From contig MTMD02000014.1 of the NCBI GenBank assembly GCA_002010065.2, forward strand, positions 127,167 to 191,166: a DNA stretch of 64,000 nt, in the 5' to 3' direction. Position numbers and translations under genes: made by a program. The notes under the pieces are model-generated. The model searched no databases, was not told where the DNA came from, and saw nothing but the letters and a program-made list of their open reading frames with translations. Shown here one piece after another: positions 17,082-24,279 of this stretch; the first letter of the stretch is position 1, and every line of letters begins with the position of its first letter. The stretch is from Candidatus Pyrohabitans jungbluthii. GTDB taxonomy: Archaea; Hydrothermarchaeota; Hydrothermarchaeia; Hydrothermarchaeales; BMS3B.

Positions 17082-17375
17082 ATGATGGAGCCAAAAACCG
17101 AGATAATAATGGTGGGACACATTCTGGAGAAGAACATAATCTTCGAGGTATACGAGAGGATAAAGGATTTTGGTGTGGACGTGAAGCACTGCGAAATCTC
17201 ATTCACTACCCTTAAGGAGGGCATAGAGCAGCGCAAACCCTCGACGATGCGGTGCTACCTCGTTGGTCCAAAGGAGGAGCGGGAAAAGGCGATTGAAGAG
17301 ATTAAGAAGATAGCAGAGAAGTACGACTGTGGCATAGAGACCATAGATTATGAGGAGATGTGGAGGAGGCGATAG
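17082..17375 (+). CDS. Small alpha/beta protein, LOR/SDH N-terminal-domain-like
   Basis: A protein of about 97 residues with a beta-alpha-beta ferredoxin-like pattern (TEIIMVGHILEKNIIFEVYE, then RCYLVGPKEEREKAIEEI). The GHIL...FGVDVKHCEIS arrangement vaguely recalls the N-terminal domain of archaeal ornithine cyclodeaminase-type (LOR/SDH) proteins, but as a free-standing small protein. AGGTGA before 17082 favours that ATG over the GTG at 17073. It follows DUF47 directly and may be a ligand-sensing partner in the phosphate cluster. Function unknown. Confidence 0.6.
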   Translation: MMEPKTEIIMVGHILEKNIIFEVYERIKDFGVDVKHCEISFTTLKEGIEQRKPSTMRCYLVGPKEEREKAIEEIKKIAEKYDCGIETIDYEEMWRRR

Positions 17376-17987
17376 CTAACACCGCTTAAGGGCACGCTCC
17401 ACCACATCGCCGCGAGGCGAAGTCTCGGCAAATACTATCCCCTCGAAGGTGTAGATTTTTGTTTCTTCATCAAGCCAGCAGTCGGGCATAAGCCCGGCTT
17501 TCATGCAGGTGTGGCTGAGGAACTCTTCGCTTGTCCAGCCCTCGTCTACGGGTACCTGGGGCAGGAGTAAACCACGGGCTAAGCCTTTCTCTACAATCAA
17601 CCCATGCTTTCCTACCTTTACCTTTTCCGGGTATTCTCTGGGCGAGCTAACTTTCAGCAGTTTGGGTTTGGTAAGCACGCTCACCTCTATGGTGCAGTGC
17701 TCAAGCTCCCTGAGGCTAACGGGATAGAACCTCGGGTCCTGCGTCGCCGCCGCTATCGCCGCCTTTATTGTCGCCTCCACAAGGGGGTAGATTGGCTCAG
17801 GGTAGCCTATGCATCCGCGCAACTCGTGCGTGGGGTAGGTCTCCAGGGTGACGAAGACGCCCGCCTTTTCTTTCAATTTTTCGGGCGCATCTTCTGGTGG
17901 CGAAAGCTCTCGTTTCTCCCGCAGGTAGACCTCAATGGTACGCCTCGCAAGCCTTACAAGGTACTTCCCCTCTTCCAGTGTGTACAT
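17376..17987 (-). CDS. AMMECR1-family protein
   Basis: A 203-residue protein of the AMMECR1 family. The invariant LRGCIGYPEP segment and AATQDPRF are present, followed by EVSVLTKPKLL and GLARGLLLPQVPVDEGW, all typical. The family is conserved in archaea and eukaryotes; its enzymatic role is still not settled. I use the ATG at 17987 (a TTG start at 18017 is possible). It abuts the stop of the convergent small gene at 17375. Confidence 0.92.
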   Translation of the reverse strand: MYTLEEGKYLVRLARRTIEVYLREKRELSPPEDAPEKLKEKAGVFVTLETYPTHELRGCIGYPEPIYPLVEATIKAAIAAATQDPRFYPVSLRELEHCTIEVSVLTKPKLLKVSSPREYPEKVKVGKHGLIVEKGLARGLLLPQVPVDEGWTSEEFLSHTCMKAGLMPDCWLDEETKIYTFEGIVFAETSPRGDVVERALKRC

Positions 17988-18025
17988 GCTTATTAATTCT
18001 TCTCCGGAGTTTATCAATTTAGTGT

Positions 18026-18346
18026 TCAGAAGGTGAGCAGCTTGTCACTCCACTTCACTATATCGTACAAATCCTTCATCGTTGAAATCGGACACAGCTC
18101 GCTTTCCTCACTGCCCCTGAGCTTCAAGCATGTGCCGCACGCAAATATCTCTCCACCATTTTCCAGAAAGCTGCGCATCTGCTCCGTAACCTTGAACTTC
18201 TCTGTGTCGAAGGACTCACACTCTACGCCCTTGCCGAGGAGAAACACCTTAACCTCGTCTCCCGCATTAAGCGCAAAGTTTCCAAAGCGGAAGGCATTCC
18301 ACACAGTCTCAGAGTCGTTGGAGTATATCACAATGCCAACCTTCAT
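18026..18346 (-). CDS. DsrE-family sulfur-carrier-like protein
   Basis: A 106-residue DsrE/DsrF-like protein: KVGIVIYSNDSETVWNAF start, central KVFLLGKGVECESFD, and IFACGTCLKLRG near residues 69-80, where the family's reactive cysteine lies. These proteins carry persulfide sulfur or act in sulfur relay. An AT-rich promoter region with TATA-like ATATATTAA lies about 35-45 bases upstream. It sits in the same direction upstream of AMMECR1, 38 bases away. Confidence 0.85.
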   Translation of the reverse strand: MKVGIVIYSNDSETVWNAFRFGNFALNAGDEVKVFLLGKGVECESFDTEKFKVTEQMRSFLENGGEIFACGTCLKLRGSEESELCPISTMKDLYDIVKWSDKLLTF

Positions 18347-18436
18347 CTTCCTACCTCCTGAGAATTTTATTATATCATGATATATTAATATTTTTCGTTT
18401 ACTTCGGGTAAATTATGCGACCCTTCTCAAAACTCG

Positions 18437-18877
18437 CTACCACAGCATGTACTTCTTGAGTAGCATCGCATCCTCACCGTCACTGTAGTATCCCTTGAGG
18501 ATGCCCTTCTCCACGTAGCCAAGCCTCTTGTAGAATTTCACCGCTCTGGTGTTGGATACGCGCACCTCTAACCAGAGTTCCACCACTCCCTTCTTTCTGA
18601 GTTCCTCCTCCACCGCCAGCATCAAAGCCTTGCCAATGCCTCTGCACCTGTGCCTTGGGTCAACGGCTATAGCTATGATGTGTCCCTTTGCGTCCACCTT
18701 TCTGGCAATAACATAGCCAACAACTTGGCTGTCCTCCTCAGCCACCAGGAAGGTGTCGCCATAAAGCTCGTACAGGTTGATTAGGAAGATGGGGTGGTAC
18801 GGGTCTTTAAAGCTCTGAGCCTCGATTTCATACACTTTCTGCAAGTCGCTGGGCCGAAACTTTCTGATTAGCAGCAT
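18437..18877 (-). CDS. rimI: Ribosomal-protein-alanine N-acetyltransferase-like (RimI)
   Basis: A 146-residue GNAT acetyltransferase. It has the N-terminal IRKFRPSDLQKVYEIE and the acetyl-CoA loop HRCRGIGKALM near residues 75-85, then VRVSNTRAVKFYKRLGY, the classic RimI ending. Archaeal RimI acetylates protein N-termini. I chose the ATG at 18877 with a GGGTGC site nine bases upstream; an ATG at 18898 with a similar site would add seven residues. Confidence 0.88.
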   Translation of the reverse strand: MLLIRKFRPSDLQKVYEIEAQSFKDPYHPIFLINLYELYGDTFLVAEEDSQVVGYVIARKVDAKGHIIAIAVDPRHRCRGIGKALMLAVEEELRKKGVVELWLEVRVSNTRAVKFYKRLGYVEKGILKGYYSDGEDAMLLKKYMLW

Positions 18878-18987
18878 ATCAAAAGCACCCGCACTCATTG
18901 AAAAGCAACCCCGTTAATATTATCTGAGAGTTACATATTATCTTTTCCCAGAGGAGCACAGCAGAATGTCTAATCAGGGATGATTGA

Positions 18988-19389
18988 ATGACACAGAGAT
19001 TTGAAATCCTGGCAGAATTTTTAAAGAAGAATTATGGAAATGCTGCCAAGATTGTAGAAGTGGGTGTGGGTAGCGAGAGGCATGTGCTGAATGAGCTGAA
19101 GGCGAGTATAAAGGGCGAGGTTGTGGGCGTGGACATCAAAGGAGGGGAAGGCGTGGTAAAAGATGATGTGCTTTCACCCAATCTGGAGATATATCAGGGC
19201 GCTGATCTGATTTACGCCATTCGCCCGCCTCCCGAGCTTTACCCCACGTTAATATCGCTGGCGGCAAAGGTAAACGCCGACCTAATAATCCGCCCCCTGA
19301 GCACAGACCCTCCGCCTCAGGGTATGAAGCTGGTGAACTATCGCGGAGAATTTTTCTACGTTACCCAGAAGCGAAAGCTTCTGTTGTGA
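18988..19389 (+). CDS. UPF0146 family protein
   Basis: A 133-residue protein of the UPF0146 family: a degenerate Rossmann fold (AAKIVEVGVGSERHVLNELK, EVVGVDIKG) with YAIRPPPELYPTLISLA, which is diagnostic. It resembles a trimmed methyltransferase; activity is unknown. It converges on the zinc-ribbon gene, with short repeats and a hairpin in the gap. Confidence 0.85.
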   Translation: MTQRFEILAEFLKKNYGNAAKIVEVGVGSERHVLNELKASIKGEVVGVDIKGGEGVVKDDVLSPNLEIYQGADLIYAIRPPPELYPTLISLAAKVNADLIIRPLSTDPPPQGMKLVNYRGEFFYVTQKRKLLL

Positions 19390-19437
19390 CGAAGTTATCC
19401 GTTTCGTGCTAAGCACGATAGGGTGACGAAGTTACCT
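19386..19437. repeat. Direct repeat with central hairpin between convergent genes
   Basis: GTGACGAAGTTATCC (19386-19400) and GTGACGAAGTTACC (19423-19436) flank a CGTGC-TAA-GCACG hairpin (19405-19417). The first copy overlaps the UPF0146 stop codon. A related GGTAACTCCGTCACAC is at 61755-61770. The structure could end transcription of one or both convergent genes. Confidence 0.45.
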
Positions 19438-19671
19438 TAGCTTCGCTCCACACTCGCTGCAGAATTTGAAGAATGGCTCATTTTTGGCACCGCACCTTCT
19501 GCAGGTTATCGGGCGAACAAGCTCAAAGGCGTCGCACTCTCGAGCACGCATATCCCGTGACAGGGCGCAGAACATGCTCAGCTCTGCACCATTGAAGTTC
19601 CACTTTACTATTAAATTGGAGCAGAAGATGCACTTGCTTGTGACCTGGGCTATGTCGCGGAGGTTTGTCAT
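19432..19671 (-). CDS. Zinc-ribbon protein
   Basis: A 79-residue protein with an N-terminal CIFC pair (residues 14-17), a middle segment with single cysteines (SMFCALSRDMRARECDAF), and a C-terminal zinc ribbon CRRCGAKNEPFFKFCSECG. Its ATG overlaps the TAA of the upstream radical SAM gene by one base (TAATG), so translation is coupled. It may be a metal or nucleic-acid-binding partner of that enzyme. No named family recognised. Confidence 0.75.
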   Translation of the reverse strand: MTNLRDIAQVTSKCIFCSNLIVKWNFNGAELSMFCALSRDMRARECDAFELVRPITCRRCGAKNEPFFKFCSECGAKLR

Positions 19672-20786
19672 TACTTCTCCTTCTTCTGGAGATTTTTAAG
19701 TACTTTTTCCACATACTCTGCAACCGCCTCTTCTACGCGTGGCTTAAAGTACTCCAGCCTCTCCTTCGCTTCTTTGGATATCTCTGGCGCGCTGTGTGTG
19801 AACACCACGCGGGGGTCACGCTCTGGCTCAAGCGCTTTGCTACCTTGGAGCACATCAACGTCGCTGAAGGTTCCCAGAAGCTCTCTCCCCGCGTGCCTCA
19901 CCTCTTCCTCCACTTTTCTGCCGTGGCGGGTGCCGAACATGGAGAAGAGGGGGAACTTTGTTATCCCGTTCGCACCCGCGAGGAGCGCAACGCCTATGTT
20001 GGGGAGCTGGTCCACCCAGGTGCCTGAGATTATCTTCACCTCAGGGAAGCTTATTCTCACCGCTGCTATCACCCCTGCCTGGTACAGCGAGGCTGGCGGG
20101 GGAGAGTTTTCATAGCGCGTGCCCCTGTGGGGGTTGAGGGAGTAGATGGTAACCCTGTCCAACTTCAGCTCCTGAATTAGCTCAAGAAGCGTGTAGGTGT
20201 CGGCTACGCTCTCCCCCAGACCCAGGATTATCGTAATCCCTGTTGCATAGCCCATCTCCTTCGCTGTAATAAGCATGCGCTTTATTGGAGCTAGAGGTTT
20301 GCCAGGCACAATCTCGCTGCGAAGCTTCTTGCTCACGCATTCCACGCTTCCAGTTACACCTTCCACCGCTCTGCCGAGCTGCTCAAGCTCTTCGCCGCTG
20401 AGCACACCCACATTGAGCCACACCTTAGACTGCGCTGCATAGGCTACCATCTCCGCAAGAAGGCGCAACTCTTCTAATGTATAAGCGCCGTACCCTCCTG
20501 AGAGGAACTCCACCTCCCAGCCGAGCCTGCGCATAAGCTCCGCCTCAGCGAGGATTCGCCAGGGTGCGCGCTTCGCCTTTTCAGCCTCCCTCAGCCTTTC
20601 TTTCTGCTTCGCCATGTAGCAGAAGGCACAGCTTGCGACGGAGCACCACCAGGAGAGGAAGATTGCCCTCTCCAGGGTGACGTAGCTGCCGTGGTGTTTT
20701 AGCGTTAGCGCATTCGCCTCTGCCAGCGCCTCGAGTAAGTGCTCAGAATCGCTGAAAAGCTGGGAGACCTCTTTCGGGGTGAGCAT
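19671..20786 (-). CDS. Radical SAM protein, BioB/HydE-like
   Basis: A 371-residue radical SAM enzyme. The cluster motif is CSVASCAFC (C48, C53, C56), again a Cx4Cx2C spacing. The barrel carries LSGGYGAYTLEELRLLAEM and GITIILGLGESVADTYTLLE, as in BioB/HydE-type enzymes. The substrate is unknown. It lies just downstream of the AT-rich insert; without that insert its ATG would lie about 39 bases after the cbiT stop, on the same strand, so it may belong with cobalamin metabolism. Coupled to the zinc-ribbon gene. Confidence 0.8.
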   Translation of the reverse strand: MLTPKEVSQLFSDSEHLLEALAEANALTLKHHGSYVTLERAIFLSWWCSVASCAFCYMAKQKERLREAEKAKRAPWRILAEAELMRRLGWEVEFLSGGYGAYTLEELRLLAEMVAYAAQSKVWLNVGVLSGEELEQLGRAVEGVTGSVECVSKKLRSEIVPGKPLAPIKRMLITAKEMGYATGITIILGLGESVADTYTLLELIQELKLDRVTIYSLNPHRGTRYENSPPPASLYQAGVIAAVRISFPEVKIISGTWVDQLPNIGVALLAGANGITKFPLFSMFGTRHGRKVEEEVRHAGRELLGTFSDVDVLQGSKALEPERDPRVVFTHSAPEISKEAKERLEYFKPRVEEAVAEYVEKVLKNLQKKEK

Positions 20787-20825
20787 ACATAAGCAGGTGA
20801 GGCTATCCAGTAAAAAGCTGTTTGT

Positions 20826-20837
20826 TCATCTCCAGCC
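20826..20837 (+). repeat. Left copy of the 12-bp direct repeat bounding the insert
   Basis: TCATCTCCAGCC here is identical to 23078-23089, which forms the last codons and stop of cbiT. It bounds the AT-rich insert and looks like a target-site duplication or att site. Two bases inside lies CCAGTCATAA (20840-20849), whose inverted copy is at the other end. Confidence 0.65.
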
Positions 20838-20912
20838 ATCCAGTCATAAAGATATAAATATCCAAAAATATTATAAAAGTGTCTACACCGTAATATTCAT
20901 AAGGCGATAAAA

Positions 20913-22292
20913 ATGAAAGTAATTGAAAATCTTGAAGTAAGAAATTATAGAGGTATTAAAAATATTTCCTTCAAATCAAATTCTGTAAATATATTGGTTG
21001 GAAGAAATAACACAGGAAAATCGGCATTATTAGAATCAATAGCATTTATATTGTCATTTAACAAAAAATTTAAGGATTCAATAGGAAATGACCTATTGGA
21101 TTATATAACCGAAAAATATGAGGAATCGTATTTGGTGAATATAAATGGCAAAACTGCAGAAATTAAAGCAGAGATTAAAGATAAAGAGTACACTATTTCC
21201 ATTGAATATTATTCTGATGGTCTGCCACAGGATGAAAGACTGAATTATATAATAGAGTATTTTGAAAATTTAATAAATAGGTGGTATCGCAATTACATTG
21301 AAAAGGAGGAAAGATATACTGAGAATATCACCAATGACGTAATTAATACTTTTTTTAATGAACTAAAAAATATAAATTTAAAATTAAAACAATCAGATCT
21401 AAAAATTTTGGAAAACAATATCAAGAATAGATTATTAAGAAAAAAAATTTTTAGAACTATGGATAGATATATAGAATCTGAAATACAAACTGAGTTAGAT
21501 AAAGTTAAATCGCAAACGCAAAAAGATATCTACAATTTGCCAAAATTGATTATCACTGCTTATGAAAATTCACAAATAGTAGGATTGTATATACTTTTTG
21601 CAGAATCATTAGATTTAATAGAAAAATTTGAAAATATTAGGTCAAAAAAAGTAATTACGCTATTTTCATTCCTATCCAAATATAAATATTTTGAAATAGA
21701 TGATGAATATGAAATAATTCCATTTAAAGGTGATTTAAAGCATATTCCTCTACTTTTTGATTTTGAAAGGGTTACATATGATATAGAAGATTTACATGAT
21801 TCTGTGGTAGAAACAGGAAAAATTAGGCGTGCAGTAGATTTACTCAAAGAGAGAGATATTATTGATGATATTAGAAAAACTGAGAGAGGTCTTATGGTAT
21901 TTCCGAAACAATATGATGAGCCATTGCCTCTATCTTCAATGGGTGATGGTTTCTTAGCGTTGCTTAAAATCATATTTTTAATTGCTATAGCTGAGAGAGG
22001 AGTAATTTTAATAGAAGAACCAGAAGTGTCTCTTCACCCGGGATATTTAGATATAATTGCTGAAGAAATTGTATTAAATTCTGATAAAGTACAATTTTTT
22101 ATATCTACCCACAGCTTTGATTTAATTCAGGCTATTTTAGAAAAGGCTGAAAAATATAAAAAGCTGGATGAAATAAATATAGTAAGACTCCATTATAGAG
22201 AAGCTGCAAATCAGATTTATCCTGAAGTCTTGGATGGGGAGATGGCTAAGGAAGAAATTGATGAGATAGGAACAGATCTGAGGCAAACATAA
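20913..22292 (+). CDS. OLD-like AAA ATPase (SMC/ABC-type)
   Basis: A 459-residue ABC/SMC-type ATPase. Walker A is GRNNTGKS at 30-37 after a typical IENLEVRNYRGI start. The long middle is helical and lysine-rich. A signature-like PLSSMGDGFLALLKI, Walker B VILIEEPEVSLHPG (about 362-375) and the H-loop STHS follow. This matches AAA_15/DUF2813 (OLD-type) proteins but lacks the C-terminal TOPRIM of true OLD/GajA; that domain seems to be in the next gene, 22 bases downstream. Strong A/T bias indicates recent transfer. A defence role is inferred from the pair. Confidence 0.8.
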   Translation: MKVIENLEVRNYRGIKNISFKSNSVNILVGRNNTGKSALLESIAFILSFNKKFKDSIGNDLLDYITEKYEESYLVNINGKTAEIKAEIKDKEYTISIEYYSDGLPQDERLNYIIEYFENLINRWYRNYIEKEERYTENITNDVINTFFNELKNINLKLKQSDLKILENNIKNRLLRKKIFRTMDRYIESEIQTELDKVKSQTQKDIYNLPKLIITAYENSQIVGLYILFAESLDLIEKFENIRSKKVITLFSFLSKYKYFEIDDEYEIIPFKGDLKHIPLLFDFERVTYDIEDLHDSVVETGKIRRAVDLLKERDIIDDIRKTERGLMVFPKQYDEPLPLSSMGDGFLALLKIIFLIAIAERGVILIEEPEVSLHPGYLDIIAEEIVLNSDKVQFFISTHSFDLIQAILEKAEKYKKLDEINIVRLHYREAANQIYPEVLDGEMAKEEIDEIGTDLRQT

Positions 22293-22314
22293 TATTTAAG
22301 AGGGGGAAATATTA

Positions 22315-23022
22315 ATGAAGATATTCGTATTAGAGGGTCCTAATGACGTAGTTTTTATAGAATCGATTTTAAATCATCACTTTAAAAAAACAAATATACC
22401 AAAAGCCTCTAATAATAAAATAAATTTACGAAAAAGTATAAAAACGCTGATGAGTAAACTTAGAGACTCTAAAGAGTATAATTATCTTAAAAACGAATTT
22501 GGAATAATTATTTACGGTGACAACGGTAAGGATAACGTAATCTCAAAAGTTATACCCAGATTATGTTATGATTTAATAGGAAAAAATCCTCCAAAACAAA
22601 TTGAATTTCTTGTAGTCTTAGATGAGGATGGCGAACCACTTAGTAATATAATGGTCAGAATTAAAGAGGAGATTATTAATAGGAATATGCCAGATTCGGA
22701 AGTATTAGATATAAATAGTAGTAACATCAAAGTTCAATTCAATTCTGATGACAGTTATTGGATTTATATTCGAGTGTGTTTAATTCCTCATAGTTTGGAA
22801 TATCAGATTATACATAAAGCAATTGAAACAAAAATATCATTAAGCAAAAGACAACAAAGAAAACTACTAAACAGCAAAGAAGATGAGGCATTAAGAGAAA
22901 TTGCAAATTTACTGGATGTTTCAAAGGAAGAATTGTTCCGACTTAGTGTTTTTGATGGTTGGTTTCTTGGTAGCGAATGGTACGACGGGATAATTCAGAA
23001 AATCGGAAATTTTATTAGTTAA
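22315..23022 (+). CDS. TOPRIM-like (DUF3226-type) partner protein
   Basis: A 235-residue protein with a TOPRIM-like core: FVLEGPNDVVFIESIL at residues 4-19 carries the conserved glutamate, and EFLVVLDEDGE (about 96-106) the DxD-type metal site. The pattern resembles DUF3226/DUF4435 TOPRIM proteins. GGGGGAAAT serves as ribosome site. Its place behind an OLD-like ATPase parallels two-gene ATPase-TOPRIM defence systems such as PARIS (AriA-AriB) and split OLD pairs. The exact system type cannot be fixed by eye. A nuclease effector is the natural hypothesis. Confidence 0.65.
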   Translation: MKIFVLEGPNDVVFIESILNHHFKKTNIPKASNNKINLRKSIKTLMSKLRDSKEYNYLKNEFGIIIYGDNGKDNVISKVIPRLCYDLIGKNPPKQIEFLVVLDEDGEPLSNIMVRIKEEIINRNMPDSEVLDINSSNIKVQFNSDDSYWIYIRVCLIPHSLEYQIIHKAIETKISLSKRQQRKLLNSKEDEALREIANLLDVSKEELFRLSVFDGWFLGSEWYDGIIQKIGNFIS

Positions 23023-23077
23023 CTTACGATTATTTCTTTTTTTATGTTGTTTTAAGCTAATTATTATGACTGGAAGA

Positions 23078-23089
23078 TCATCTCCAGCC
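23078..23089 (+). repeat. Right copy of the 12-bp direct repeat (3' end of cbiT)
   Basis: TCATCTCCAGCC, identical to 20826-20837; on the minus strand it encodes the last three residues (GWR) and the stop of cbiT. Insertion at a gene's 3' end with restoration of the coding end is typical of site-specific integration. Confidence 0.65.
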
Positions 23090-23677
23090 GGTGATAATAA
23101 AAACAGGATTCATTGCCTTCATCATTGTAACGCCCTCGCGCACCTTCTCGGCTCTTGCAAAGCTGGCAAGCACCACCTCCTGCTCAAAGTTCGCTGCCTC
23201 GAGGGCAGCGCACGCTTTATGGAGCGTCTCCAGGGTTATCGCAGTTATCACCACTCGGCCCCCAGGATGCAGCTTTTTTGCTATTGCTTCGATTATCTCC
23301 TCCATCCTGCCCCCGCTTCCGCCTATAAACACCCTGTGTGGCGCCTCGAGGTTGCGCAGTGCCTCGGGAGCCTCGCCCTCAACTACGCGCGCCTCCCCGT
23401 CACCAGGCACCGCATTGCTGGCAACCACGCCGAACTTCGCCAGGTTTCGCCTCAGAAGCTCCAACGCTTCCCCACGCTTCTCCACAGCGTAAACCCTCGC
23501 CCCGAGCAGAGCCGCCTCAACGGTAACGCTACCCGTGCCCGCGCCTATGTCGTAGAGCACGTCACCGCGACAAAGCCTGAGCTTCGCCAAAGCTAAGCTG
23601 CGCACCTCCTCCTTGGTCATGGGCACATTGCCGCGCTCGAATGCTTCGTCGGGTATTCCCGGCACTGTACGCTTCAT
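23078..23677 (-). CDS. cbiT: Cobalt-precorrin-6B C15-methyltransferase (decarboxylating) CbiT
   Basis: A 199-residue class I methyltransferase. GIPDEAF and PMTKEEVRSLALAKL at the N-terminus and the SAM loop LYDIGAGTGSVTVEAA (about residues 41-56) define CbiT, which methylates C15 and decarboxylates the C12 acetate during cobalamin synthesis. The ATG at 23677 overlaps the cbiE stop (ATGA), which decides the start over a GTG six bases upstream. The last codons are also the right-hand copy of the 12-bp repeat that bounds the AT-rich insert, so the insertion left the gene intact. Confidence 0.93.
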   Translation of the reverse strand: MKRTVPGIPDEAFERGNVPMTKEEVRSLALAKLRLCRGDVLYDIGAGTGSVTVEAALLGARVYAVEKRGEALELLRRNLAKFGVVASNAVPGDGEARVVEGEAPEALRNLEAPHRVFIGGSGGRMEEIIEAIAKKLHPGGRVVITAITLETLHKACAALEAANFEQEVVLASFARAEKVREGVTMMKAMNPVFIITGWR

Positions 23678-24279
23678 TCCCACACCACCATTATGCTGTT
23701 CCCGCCAAAGCTTTCCTTTGAGACCTCCTCAAGCGTCGCCACGACGACACGTTCCTCTGGTAAGCTCAAGCTTTCGCACACGGCGCAGCGACGGTTTCCC
23801 CAGCGGGCGAGTAGCGCTTTCGCAACCTCTTGGGGCAGGTTTTTTGCATCGCACAATATAACAATCTTCTCCTCTTTGCGAAGCTCCTTCAAGGCATCGT
23901 CGCGCCCATGTAAGCTTATAACCCTCGCCCCGTTCCACGGCTCCTTAATCTTGGCAAAGCAGAGCTGCACTGAGCTTATCCCTGGGATCACCTCAAGCAT
24001 ATCCTCGGGGAACCTCTTCTTGAGAAACCGGAGGATGCTGAACAGTGTGGCGTCGCCAGAGGTAAGTACCGCGACGTCTTTGCGAGAATGCTTCTCAATA
24101 AACTCCACCACCTCTTCCAGGTTGCGGCTTATCACCATTCTTGGCTTTCCGCGGGGCGCAAACCTCAGCGCAGTCTCGCCGCCTGCAAAGGCAGATGCAC
24201 GAGCGATGGCGCGCCTTGCCGCCGGGGTTAGGTACTCCTCACTTCCAGGGCCAACGCCTACAACAAGTATCTTCCCCAC
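23674..24279 (-). CDS. cbiE: Cobalt-precorrin-7 C5-methyltransferase CbiE
   Basis: A 201-residue tetrapyrrole methylase: ILVVGVGPGSEEYLTP start, then VAVLTSGDATLFSILRF and EVIPGISSVQLCFAKI, which mark the CbiE subtype. It methylates C5 and, with CbiT, replaces the fused bacterial CobL. It overlaps cbiD by 22 bases at its start and cbiT by four at its end, so cbiD-cbiE-cbiT form one tightly packed operon. Confidence 0.92.
   Translation of the reverse strand: MGKILVVGVGPGSEEYLTPAARRAIARASAFAGGETALRFAPRGKPRMVISRNLEEVVEFIEKHSRKDVAVLTSGDATLFSILRFLKKRFPEDMLEVIPGISSVQLCFAKIKEPWNGARVISLHGRDDALKELRKEEKIVILCDAKNLPQEVAKALLARWGNRRCAVCESLSLPEERVVVATLEEVSKESFGGNSIMVVWE

Larger units (their letters stand above)
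20838..23077. mobile_element. AT-rich inserted cassette with ATPase-TOPRIM pair
   Basis: About 2.24 kb, much richer in A/T than its flanks and using AT-ended codons, with two genes. It is bounded by the direct repeat TCATCTCCAGCC (20826-20837, 23078-23089). Just inside are 10-bp inverted repeats, CCAGTCATAA (20840-20849) and TTATGACTGG (23064-23073). No transposase or integrase is encoded, so it would need enzymes from elsewhere. It separates cbiT from the radical SAM gene. Confidence 0.65.

Noticed and set aside
20838..23077. Insertion sequence
   Set aside because: Terminal repeats are present but no transposase or integrase is encoded, so I call it a cassette rather than an IS.
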